Source: Amblyomma americanum | Taxonomy: Eukaryota; Arthropoda; Arachnida; Ixodida; Ixodidae | Reading direction: 5' to 3' | DNA: 64,000 nucleotides | Assembly (NCBI RefSeq): GCF_052857255.1 | Contig: NC_135504.1 | Location: 143,866,121 to 143,930,120 of the forward strand | Position numbers and translations under genes: made by a program | Shown: piece by piece, positions 1-11,763 of the stretch | How positions within the stretch are numbered: position 1 is the first letter of the stretch | Layout: each line of letters opens with the position of its first letter | Notes under the pieces: model-generated | Database searches by the model: none | What the model was told of the DNA's origin: nothing | The model's input: the letters and a program-made list of their open reading frames with translations, nothing else

Positions 1-3000
1 CAGCCGGAATACAAGTTTTCGCGCAGTTCTGAGAGAAAAAGTATACACCTTTCTCTCGGGTACTCTTCGACGACTTGTAAAATCGATGCTCGTGAATCTT
101 GCTGGTTTCGATCTAAAACGATGTATCCCGTTGTTTTGAGCCGGAATACAAGTTTTCGCGCAGTTCTGAGAGAAAACGTTTACACCTTCCTATCGTCTAC
201 TCTTCGACGACTTGTAAAATCGATGCTCGTGAATCATGCTAGTTTCGATCTAAAGCGATGTATCCCGTTGTTTTGAGACGGAATACAAGTTTTCGCGCAG
301 TTCCGAGAGAAAAAGTTTACGCCTTTCTCTCGTGTGCTCTTCGACGACTTGTAAAATCGATGCTCGTGAATCATGCTAGTTTCTATCTAAAACGATGTAT
401 CTCGTTGTTTTGAGCCGGAATACAAGTTTTCGCGCAGTTCTGAGAGAAAAAGTTTACACCTTTCTCTCGTCTACTCTTCGAAGACTTGTGAAATCGATGC
501 TCGTGAATCTTGCTAGATTCGATCTAAAACGATGTATCCCGTTGTTTTGAGCCGGAATACAAGTTTTCGCGCAGTTCTGAGAGAAAAAGTTTACAGCTTT
601 CTGTTGTCTACTCTTCGACGACTTGTAATATCGATGCTCGTAAATCTTGCTAGTTTCGATCTAAAACGATGTAGCCCATTGTTCTGAGCCGCAATACAAG
701 TTTTGGCGCAGTTCTGAGAGAAAAAGTTTACACCTTTCTCTCGTCTACTATTCGACGACTTGTAAAATCGATGCTCGTGAATCTTGCTGGTTTCGATCTA
801 AAACGATGTATCCCGTTGTTTTGAGCCGGAATACATGTTTTCGCGCAGTTCTGAGAGAAAACGTTCACACCTTTCTCTCGTCTACTCTTCGACGACTTGT
901 AAAATCCATGCTCGAGAATCTTGCTAGTTTCGATCTAAAACAATGTAACCCGTTGTTTTGAGCCGGAATACAAGTTTTCGCGCAGTTCTGAGAGAAAAAG
1001 TTTACACCTTTTTCTCGTCTACTCTTCGACGACTTGTAATATCGATGCTCGTGAATCTTGCTAGTTTCGACCTAAAACGATGTAACCCGTTGTTCTGACC
1101 CAGAATACAAGTTTTGGCGCAGTTCTGAGAGAAAAAGTTTACACCTTTCTCTCGTGTACTCTTCGACGACTTGTAAAATCGATGCTAGTGAATCTTGCTA
1201 GTTTCAATCTAAAACGATGTATCCCGTTGTTTTGAGCCGGAATACAAGTTTTCGTGCAGTTCTGAGAGAAAAAGTTTACACCTTTCTCTCGTCTACTATT
1301 CGACGACTTGTAAAATCGATGCTCGTGAATCTTGCTAGTTTCAATCTAAAACGATGTATCCCGTTGTTTCGAGCCGGAATACAAGTTTTCGCGCAGTTCT
1401 GAGAGAAAAAGTTTACACCTTTCTCTCGTCTACACTTCGACGACTTGTAAAATCGATGCTCGTGAATCTTGCTAGTTTCGATCTAAAACGATGTATCCCT
1501 TTGTTTTGAGCTGGAATACAAGTTCTGGCGCAGTTCTGAGAGAAAACGTTTACACCTTTCTCTCGTCTAGTCTTCGACGACTCGTAAAATCGATGCTCAA
1601 AAATGTTTGCTAGTTTCGACCTAAAACGATATATCCCGTTGTTTTGAGCCGGAATACTAGTTTTCGCGCAGTTCTGAGAGAAAAAGTTTACACCTTTCTC
1701 TCGTGTGCTCTTCGACGACTTGTGAAATCGATTCTCGTGAATCTTGCTAGATTCGATCTAAAACGATGTATCCCGTTGTTTTGAGCCGGAATACAAGTTT
1801 TCGCGCAGTTCGGAGAGAAAAAGTTTACACCTTTCTCTCGTCTACTCCTCGACGACTTGTAAAATCGATGCTCGTGAATCATGCTAGTTTCGATCTAAAC
1901 GATGTATCCCGTTGTTTTGAGCCGGAATACAAGTTTTCGCGCAGTTCTGAGAGAAAAAGTTTACACCTTTCTCTCGTTTGCTCTTCGACGACTTGTGAAA
2001 TCGATGCTCGTGAATCTTGCTAGATTCGATCTAAAACGATGTATCCCGTTGTTTTGAGCCGGAATACAAGTTTCGCGCAGTTCTGAGAGAAAAAGTTTAC
2101 ACATTTCTCTCGTCTACTCTTCGACGACTTGTAATATCGATGCTCGTGAATCTTGCTAGTTTCAATCTAAAACGACGTATCCCGTTGTTTTGAGCCGGAA
2201 TACAAGTTTTCGCGCAGTTCTGAGAGAATTCTGAGAGAAAAAGTTTACACCTTTCTCTCGTCTACTCTTCGAAGACTTGTAAAATCGATGCTCGTGAATC
2301 TTGCTAGATTCGATCTAAAACGATGTATCCCGTTGTTTTGAGTCGGAATACAAGTTTTCGCGCAGTTCGGAGAGGAAAATTTGACACCTTTCTCTCGTCT
2401 ACTCTTCGAAGACTTGTAAAATCGATGCTCGAGAATCTTGCTAGTTTCGATCTAATACGATGTATCCCGTTTTTTTGAGCCGGTATACAAGTTTTGGCGC
2501 AGTTCTGAGAGAAAAAGTTTACACCTTTCTCTCGTCTACTATTCGACGAATTGTAAAATCGATGCTCGTGAATCTTGCTGGTTTCGATCTAAAACGATGT
2601 ATCCCGTTGTTTTGAGCCGGAATACATGTTTTCGCGCAGTTCTGAGAGAAAACGTTTACACCTTTCTCTCGTCTACTCTTCGAAGACTTGTAAAATCGAT
2701 GCTCGAGAATCTTGCTAGTTACGATCTAAAACGATGTATCCCGTTGTTTTCAGCCGGAATACAAGTTTTCGCGCAGTTCTGAGAGAAAAAGTTTACACCT
2801 TTCTCTCGTCTACTCTGCGACGAATTGTAAAATCGATGCACGTGAATCTTGCTAGTTTCGATCTAAAACGATGTATCCCGTTGTTTTGAGCCGCAATACA
2901 AGTTTTCGCGCAGTTCTGAGAGAAAAAGTTTACGCCTTTCTCTCGTGTGCTCTTCGAAGACTTGTAAAATCGATGCTCGTGAATCATGCTAGTTTTGATC

Positions 3001-3714
3001 TAAAACGATGTATCCCGTTGTTTTGAGCCGGAATACAAGTTTTCGCGCAGTTCTGAGAGAAAAAGTTTACACCTTTCTCTCGTCTACTCTTCGAAGACTT
3101 GTGAAATCGATGCTCGTGAATATTGCTAGATTCGATCTAAAACGATGTATCCCGTTGTTTTGAGCCGGAATACAAATTTTCGCGCAGTTCTGAGAGAAAA
3201 AGTTTACACCTTTCTCTCGTGTACTCTTCGACGACTTGTAAAATCGATGCTATTGAATCTTGCTAGTTTCGATCTAAAACGATGTATCCCGTTGTTTTGA
3301 GCCGGAATACAAGTTTTCGTGCAGTTCTGAGAGAAAAAGTTTACACCTTTTTCTCGTCTATATTCGACGACTTGTAAAATCGATGCTCGTGAATCTGGCT
3401 AGTTTCGACCTGAAACGATGTATCCCGTTGTTTTGAGCCGGAATACAAGTTTTCGCGCAGTTCTGAGAAAAAAAGTTTACACCTTTCTCTCGTGTACTTT
3501 TCGACGACTTGTAAAATCGATGCTCGTGAATCTTGCTAGTTTCGATCTAAAACGATGAATCCCGCTGTTTTGAGCCGGAATACAAGTTTTCGCGCAGTTC
3601 TGAGAGAAAAAGTTTACAGCTTTCTCTCGTCTACTCTTCGACGACTTGTAAAATCGATGCTCGTGAATCTTGCAAGTTTCGATCTAAAACAATGTAACCC
3701 GTTGTTTTGAGCCG
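1..3714. repeat. Irregular, divergent satellite monomers without clear higher-order repeat
   Basis: About 27 monomers that vary individually and show no long exact internal duplication that I could follow. Private changes are frequent: gatgctcaaaaatg with tttgctag near 1594-1613, ttctggcgcag at 1523-1533, an 11-bp internal duplication at 2218-2239, and scattered single-base changes. This pattern is what is usually seen where homogenisation is weaker, for example toward an array edge or in an older segment. No edge is visible, so this is only an inference. Confidence 0.7.
2218..2239. repeat. 11-bp direct duplication within one monomer
   Basis: The segment ttctgagagaa occurs twice in immediate succession, lengthening this monomer by 11 bp and creating a GAATTC at the join. 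It is one of very few indels in the array that is neither one or two bases nor a whole monomer, so it is a useful private marker for this locus. Replication slippage is the simplest origin. Confidence 0.9.
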
Positions 3715-6447
3715 GAATACAAGTTTTGGCGCAGTTCTGAGAGAAAAATTTGACACCTTTCTCTCGTGTACGCTTCGACGACTTGTAAAATCGATGCTAT
3801 TGAATCTTGCTAGTTTCGATCTAAAACGATGTATCCCGTTGTTTTGAGCCGGAATACAAGTTTTCGTGCAGTTCTGAGAGAAACATTTACACCTTTCTCT
3901 CGTCTACTCTTCGACGACTTGTAAAATAGATGCTCGTGAATCTTGCAAGTTTCGATCTAAAACGATGTATCCCGTTCTTTTGAGCCGGAAAACACGTTTT
4001 CGCGCAGTTCTGAGAGAAAAAGTTTACACCTTTCTCTCGTCAATATTCGACGACTTGTAAAATCGATGCTCGTGAATCTTGCTAGTTTCGACCTAAAACG
4101 ATGTTTGCCGTTGTTTTGAGCCGGAATACAAGTTTTCGCGCAGTTCTGAGAGAAAAAGTTTACACCTTTCTCTCGTGTACTCTTCGACGATTTGTAAAAT
4201 CCATGCTCGTGAATCTTGCTAGTTTCGATCTAAAACGATGAATCCCGTTGTTTTGAGCCGGAATACAAGTTTTCGCGCAGTTCTGAGAGAAAAAGTTTAC
4301 ACCTTTCTCTCGTCTACTATTCGACGACTTGTAATATGGATGCTCGTGAATCTTGCTAGTTTCGACCTAAAACGATGTATCCCGTTGTTTTCAGCCGGAA
4401 TACAAGTTTTCGCGCAGTTCTGAGAGAAAAAGTATACACCTTTCTCTCGGGTACTCTTCGACGGCTTGTAAAATCGATGCTAGTGAATCTTGCTAGTTTC
4501 GATCTAAAACGATGTATGCCTTTGTTTTGAGCCGGAATACAAGTTTTCGTGCAGTTCTGGGAGAAAAAGTTTACACCTTTCTCTCGTCTACTCTTCGAAG
4601 ACTTGTGAAATCGATGCTCGTGAATCTTGCTAGATTCGATCTAAAACGATGTATCCCGTTGTTTTGAGCCGGAATACAAGTTTTCGCGCAGTTCTGAGAG
4701 AAAAAGTTTACACATTTCTCCCGTCTACTCTTCGACGACTTGTAATATGGATGCTCGTGAATCTTGCTAGTTTCGATCTAAAACGATGTAACCCGTTGTT
4801 TTGAGCAGGAATACAAGTTTTCGCGCAGTTCTGAGAGAAAAAGTTTACACCTTTCTCTCGTCTATATTCGACGACTTGTAAAATCGATGCTCGTGAATCT
4901 TGCTAGTTTCGACCTAAAACTATGTATCCCGTTGTTTTGAGCCGGAATACAAGTTTTCGCGCAGTTCTGAGAGAAAAAGTTTACACCTTTCTCTCGTGTA
5001 CTCTTCGACGACTTGTAAAATCGATGCTCGTGAATCTTGCTAGTTTCGATCTAAAACGATGAATCCAGTTGTTTTGAGCCGGAATACAAGTTTTGGCGCA
5101 GTTCTGAGAGAAAAATTTTACACCTTTCTCTCGTGTACGCTTCGACGACTTGTAAAATCGATGCTATTGAATCTTGCTAGTTTCGATCTAAAACGATGTA
5201 TCCCGTTGTTTTGAGCCGGAATACAAGTTTTCGTGCAGTTCTGAGAGAAACATTTACACCTTTCTCTCGTCTACTCTTCGACGACTTGTAAAATCGATGC
5301 TCGTGAATCTTGCAAGTTTCGATCTAAAACGATGTATCCCGTTCTTTTGAGCCGGAAAACACGTTTTCGCGCAGTTCTGAGAGAAAAAGTTTACACCTTT
5401 CTCTCGTCAATATTCGACGACTTGTAAAATCGATGCTCGTGAATCTTGCTAGTTTCGACCTAAAACGATGTTTGCCGTTGTTTTGAGCCGGAATACAAGT
5501 TTTCGCGCAGTTCTGAGAGAAAAAGTTTACACCTTTCTCTCGTGTACTCTTCGACGATTTGTAAAATCCATGCTCGTGAATCTTGCTAGTTTGGATCTAA
5601 AACGATGAATCCCGTTGTTTTGAGCCGGAATACAAGTTTTCGCGCAGTTCTGAGAGAAAAAGTTTACACCTTTCTCTCGTCTACTATTCGACGACTTGTA
5701 ATATGGATGCTCGTGAATCTTGCTAGTTTCGACGTAAAACGATGTATCCCGTTGTTTTCAGCCGGAATACAAGTTTTCGCGCAGTTCTGAGAGAAAAAGT
5801 ATACACCTTTCTCTCGGGTACTCTTCGACGGCTTGTAAAATCGATGCTAGTGAATCTTGCTAGTTTCGATCTAAAACGATGTATGCCTTTGTTTTGAGCC
5901 GGAATACAAGTTTTCGTGCAGTTCTGGGAGAAAAAGTTTACACCTTTCTCTCGTCTACTCTTCGAAGACTTGTGAAATCGATGCTCGTGAATCTTGCTAG
6001 ATTCGATCTAAAACGATGTATCCCGTTGTTTTGAGCCGGAATACAAGTTTTCGCGCAGTTCTGAGAGAAAAAGTTTACACATTTCTCCCGTCTACTCTTC
6101 GACGACTTGTAATATGGATGCTCGTGAATCTTGCTAGTTTCGATCTAAAACGATGTAACCCGTTGTTTTGAGCAGGAATACAAGTTTTCGCGCAGTTCTG
6201 AGAGAAAAAGTTTACACCTTTCTCTCGTCTATATTCGACGACTTGTAAAATCGATGCTCGTGAATCTTGCTAGTTTCGACCTAAAACTATGTATCCCGTT
6301 GTTTTGAGCCGGAATACAAGTTTTCGCGCAGTTCTGAGAGAAAAAGTTTACACCTTTCTCTCGTGTACTCTTCGACGACTTGTAAAATCGATGCTCGTGA
6401 ATCTTGCTAGTTTCGATCTAAAACGATGAATCCCGTTGTTTTGAGCC
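3715..6447. repeat. 1,367-bp (10-monomer) higher-order repeat, two tandem copies
   Basis: Copy 1 is about 3715-5080 and copy 2 about 5081-6447. Four independent barcodes have the same offset of 1,367 bp: tggcgcagttctg with a gtgtacgcttcg monomer (3727 and 5094), ggaaaacacg (3987 and 5354), gatgtttgccg, and the block with taatatggatg near 4330 and 5700. The copies differ at scattered bases, for example aatttgacacc against aattttacacc, and gacctaaaacg against gacgtaaaacg near 5730. Ends are estimated from where the barcodes stop agreeing, so they are good to a few tens of bases. Confidence 0.85.
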
Positions 6448-9400
6448 GCAATACAAGGTTTCGCGCAGTTCTGAGAGAAAAAGTTTACACCTTTCTCTCG
6501 TCTACTCTTCGACGACTTGTAAAATCGATGCTCGTGAATCTTGCTGGTTTCGATCTAAAACGATGTATCCCGTTGTTTTGAGCCGGAATACAAGTTTTCG
6601 CGCAGTTCTGAGAGAAAAAGTTTACACCTTTCTATCGTCTACTCTTCGACGACTTGTAAAATCCATGCTATTGCATCTTGCTAGTTTCGATCTAAAACGA
6701 TGTATCCCGTTGTTTTGAACCGGAATACAAGTTTTCGTGCAGTTCTGAGAGAAAAAGTTTACACCTTTCTCTCGTGCACTCTTCGAGACTTGTAAAATCG
6801 ATGCTCGTGAATCTTGCTAGTTTCGATCTAAAACGATGAATCCCGCTGTTTTGAGCCGGAATACAAGTTTTCGTGCAGTTCTGAGAGAAAAATTTACACC
6901 TTTCTCTCGTCTACTCTTCGACGACTTGTAAAATTGATGCTCGTGAATCTTGCAAGTTTCGATCTAAAACGATGTATCCCGTTCTTTTGAGCCGGAAAAC
7001 ACGTTTTCGCGCAGTTCTGAGAGAAAAAGTTTACACCTTTCTCTCGTCTATACTCGACGACTTGTAAAATCGATGCTCGTGAATCTTGCTAGTTTCGACC
7101 TAAAACGATGTTTGCCGTTGTTTTGAGCCGGAATACAAGTTTTCGCGCAGTTCTGAGAGAAAAAGTTTACACCTTTCTCTCGTGTACTCTTCGACGATTT
7201 GTAAAATCTATGCTCGTGAATCTTGCTAGTTTCGATCTAAAACGATGAATCCCGTTGTTCTGAGCCGGAATACAAGTTTTCGCGCAGTTCTGAGAGAAAA
7301 AGTTTACACCTTTCTCTCGTCTACTATTCGACGACTTGTAAAATCGATGCTCGTGAATCTTGCTAGTTTCGACCTGAAACGATGTATCCCGTTGTTTTCA
7401 GCCGGAATACAAGTTTTCGCGCAGTTCTGAGAGAAAAAGTATACACCTTTCTCTCGGGTACTCTTCGACGACTTGTAAAATCGATGCTAGTGAATCTTGC
7501 TAGTTTCGATCTAAAACGATGTATCCCTTTGTTTTGAGCCGGAATACAAGTTTTCGTGCAGTTCTGGGAGAAAAAGTTTACACCTTTCTCTCGTCTACTC
7601 TTCGAAGACTTGTGAAATCGATGCTCGTGAATCTTGCTAGATTCGATCTAAAACGATGTATCCCGTTGTTTTGAGCCGGAATACAAGTTTTCGCGCAGTT
7701 CTGAGAGAAAAAGTTTACACATTTCTCCCGTCTACTCTTCGACGACATGTAATATGATTGCTCGTGAATCTTGCTAGTTTCGATCTAAAACGATGTAACC
7801 CGTTGTTTTGAGCCGGAATACAAGTTTTCGTGCAGTTCTGAGAGAAAAATTTACACCTTTTTCTCGTCTACTCTTCGACGACTTGTAAAATCGATGCTCG
7901 TGAATCTTGCAAGTTTCGATATAAAACGATGTATCCCGTTCTTTTGAGCCGGAAAACACGTTTTCGCGCAGTTCTGAGAGAAAAAGTTTACACCTTTCTC
8001 TCGTCTATATTCGACGACTTGTAAAATCGATGCTCGTGAATCTTGCTAGTTTCGACCTAAAACGATGTTTGCCGTTGTTTTGAGACGGAATACAAGTTTT
8101 CGCGCAGTTCTGAGAGAAAAAGTATACACCTTTCTCTCGGGTACTCTTCGACGACTTGTAAAATCGATGCTAGTGAATCTTGCTAGTTTCGATCTAAAAC
8201 GATGTATCCCTTTGTTTTGAGCCGGAATACAAGTTTTCGTGCAGTTCTGGGAGAAAAAGTTTACACCTTTCTCTCGTCTACTCTTCGAAGACTTGTGAAA
8301 TCGATGCTCGTGAATCTTGCTAGATTCGATCTAAAACGATGTATCCCGTTGTTTTGAGCCGGAATACAAGTTTTCGCGCAGTTCTGAGAGAAAAAGTTTA
8401 CACCTTTCTCTCGTCTATATTCGACGACTTGTAAAATCGATGCTCGTGAATCTTGCTAGTTTCGACCTAAAACGATGTTTGCCGTTGTTTTGAGCCGGAA
8501 TACAAGTTTTCGCGCAGTTCTGAGAGAAAAAGTTTACACCTTTCTCTCGTGTACTCTTTGACGATTTGTAAAATCCATGCTCGTGAATCTTGCTAGTTTC
8601 GATCTAAAACGATGAATCCCGTTGTTTTGAGCCGGAATACAAGTTTTCGCGCAGTTCTGAGAGAAAAAGTTTACACCTTTCTCTCGTCTACTATTCGACG
8701 ACTTGTAATATGGATGCTCGTGAATCTTGCTAGTTTCGACCTAAAACGATGTATCCCGTTGTTTTTAGCCGGAATACAAGTTTTCGCGCAGTTCTGAGAG
8801 AAAAAGTATACACCTTTCTCTCGGGTACTCTTCGACGACTTGTAAAATCGATGCTAGTGAATCTTGCTAGTTTCGATCTAGAACGATGTATGCCTTTGTT
8901 TTGAGCCGGAATACAAGTTTTCGTGCAGTTCTGGGAGAAAAAGTTTACACCTTTCTCTCGTCTACTCTTCGAAGACTTGTGAAATCGATGCTCGTGAATC
9001 TTGCTAGATTCGATCTAAAACGATGTATCCCGTTGTTTTGAGCCGGAATACAAGTTTTCGCGCAGTTCTGAGAGAAAAAGTTTACACATTTCTCCCGTCT
9101 ACTCTTCGACGACTTGTAATATGGATGCTCGTGAATCTTGCTAGTTTCGATCTAAAACGATGTAACCCGTTGTTTTGAGCAGGAATACAAGTTTTCGCGC
9201 AGTTCTGAGAGAAAAAGTTTACACCTTTCTCTCGTCTATATTCGACGACTTGTAAAATCGATGCTCGTGAATCTTGCTAGTTTCGATCTAAAACGATGAA
9301 TCCCGTTGTTTTGAGCCGCAATACAAGGTTTCGCGCAGTTCTGAGAGAAAAAGTTTACACCTTTCTCTCGTCTACTCTTCGACGACTTGTAAAATCCATG

Positions 9401-9528
9401 CTCGTGAATCTTGCTGGTTTCGATCTAAAACGATGTATCCCGTTGTTTTGAGCCGCAATACAAGTTTTCGCGCAGTTCTGAGAGAAAAAGTTTACACCTT
9501 TCTATCGTCTACTCTTCGACGACTTGTA
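5500..9528. repeat. 4.0-kb satellite block, copy 1 of 2
   Basis: This block recurs at about 11651-15543. The offset is 6,151 bp at the left (gccgcaatac block 6431/12582, ctcgtgcactc 6771/12922, aatcccgctg 6841/12992) and 6,015 bp from the tttgccg monomer rightward (7111/13126, ggaaaacacg 7951/13966, tctaga 8877/14892, gccgcaatac block 9301/15316). The change of offset equals one monomer. It is present here (the ggaaaacacg monomer near 6994) and missing in the other copy. Agreement ends near 9528, where this copy reads taaaatccatgctcgag and the other taatatcgatgctcg. Confidence 0.85.
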
Positions 9529-11763
9529 AAATCCATGCTCGAGAATCTTGCTAGTTTCGATCTAAAACAGTGTAACCCGTTGTTTTGAGCAGGAATACAA
9601 GTTTTCGCGCAGTTCTGAGAGAAAAAGTTTACACCTTTCTCTCGTCTATATTCGACGACTTGTAAAATCGATGCTCGTGAATCTTGCTAGTTTCGACCTA
9701 AAACTATGTATCCCGTTGTTTTGAGCCGGAATACAAGTTTTCGCGCAGTTCTGAGAGAAAAAGTTTACACCTTTCTCTCGTGTACTCTTCGACGACTTGT
9801 AAAATCGATGCTCGTGAATCTTGCTAGTTTCGATCTAAAACGATGAATCCCGTTGTTTTGAGCCGGAATACAAGTTTTGGCGCAGTTCTGAGAGAAAAAT
9901 TTTACACCTTTCTCTCGTGTACGCTTCGACGACTTGTAAAATCGATGCTATTGAATCTTGCTAGTTTCGATCTAAAACGATGTATCCCGTTGTTTTGAGC
10001 CGGAATACAAGTTTTCGTGCAGTTCTGAGAGAAACATTTACACCTTTCTCTCGTCTACTCTTCGACGACTTGTAAAATCGATGCTCGTGAATCTTGCAAG
10101 TTTCGATCTAAAACGATGTATCCCGTTCTTTTGAGCCGGAAAACACGTTTTCGCGCAGTTCTGAGAGAAAAAGTTTACACCTTTCTCTCGTGTACTCTTC
10201 GACGATTTGTAAAATCCATGCTCGTGAATCTTGCTAGTTTCGATCTAAAACGATGAATCCCGTTGTTTTGAGCCGGAATACAAGTTTTCGCGCAGTTCTG
10301 AGAGAAAAAGTATACACCTTTCTCTCGGGTACTCTTCGACGACTTGTAAAATCGATGCTAGTGAATCTTGCTAGTTTCGATCTAGAACGATGTATGCCTT
10401 TGTTTTGAGCCGGAATACAAGTTTTCGTGCAGTTCTGGGAGAAAAAGTTTACACCTTTCTCTCGTCTACTCTTCGAAGACTTGTGAAATCGATGCTCGTG
10501 AATCTTGCTAGATTCGATCTAAAACGATGTATCCCGTTGTTTTGAGCCGGAATACAAGTTTTCGCGCAGTTCTGAGAGAAAAAGTTTACACATTTCTCCC
10601 GTCTACTCTTCGACGACTTGTAATATGGATGCTCGTGAATCTTGCTAGTTTCGATCTAAAACGATGTAACCCGTTGTTTTGAGCAGGAATACAAGTTTTC
10701 GCGCAGTTCTGAGAGAAAAAGTTTACACCTTTCTCTCGTCTATATTCGACGACTTGTAAAATCGATGCTCGTGAATCTTGCTAGTTTCGATCTAAAACGA
10801 TGAATCCCGTTGTTTTGAGCCGCAATACAAGGTTTCGCGCAGTTCTGAGAGAAAAAGTTTACACCTTTCTCTCGTCTACTCTTCGACGACTTGTAAAATC
10901 GATGCTCGTGAATCTTGCTGGTTTCGATCTAAAACGATGTATCCGTTGTTTTGAGCCGCAATACAAGTTTTCGCGCAGTTCTGAGAGAAAAAGTTTACAC
11001 CTTTCTATCGTCTACTCTTCGACGACTTGTAAAATCCATGCTCGAGAATCTTGCTAGTTTCGATCTAAAACAATGTAACCCGTTGTTTTGAGCAGGAATA
11101 CAAGTTTTCGCGCAGTTCTGAGAGAAAAAGTTTACACCTTTCTCTCGTCTATATTCGACGACTTGTAAAATCGATGCTCGTGAATCTTGCTAGTTTCGAC
11201 CTAAAACTATGTATCCCGTTGTTTTGAGCCGGAATACAAGTTTTCGCGCAGTTCTGAGAGAAAAAGTTTACACCTTTCTCTCGTGTACTCTTCGACGACT
11301 TGTAAAATCGATGCTCGTGAATCTTGCTAGTTTCAATCTAAAACGATGAATCCCGTTGTTTTGAGCCGGAATACAAGTTTTGGCGCAGTTCTGAGAGAAA
11401 AATTTTACACCTTTCTCTCGTGTACGCTTCGACGACTTGTAAAATCGATGCTATTGAATCTTGCTAGTTTCGATCTAAAACGATGTATCCCGTTGTTTTG
11501 AGCCGGAATACAAGTTTTCGTGCAGTTCTGAGAGAAACATTTACACCTTTCTCTCGTCTACTCTTCGACGACTTGTAAAATCGATGCTCGTGAATCTTGC
11601 AAGTTTCGATCTAAAACGATGTATCCCGTTCTTTTGAGCCGGAAAACACGTTTTCGCGCAGTTCTGAGAGAAAAAGTTTACACCTTTCTCTCGTGTACTC
11701 TTCGACGATTTGTAAAATCCATGCTCGTGAATCTTGCTAGTTTCGATCTAAAACGATGAATCC
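8760..11763. repeat. 1,503-bp (11-monomer) higher-order repeat, two tandem copies
   Basis: Copy 1 is about 8760-10259 and copy 2 about 10260-11763. Offsets are 1,504 bp at the left (tctagaacg 8877/10381, taatatggatg 9117/10621, gccgcaatac 9315/10819) and 1,503 bp after a single missing C in gatgtatccgttg near 10940 (tggcgcag 9878/11381, ggaaaacacg 10138/11641). Its left half overlaps copy 1 of the 4-kb block, so the repeat classes are nested. The rare tctaga barcode occurs at 8877, 10381 and 14892. Confidence 0.85.
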
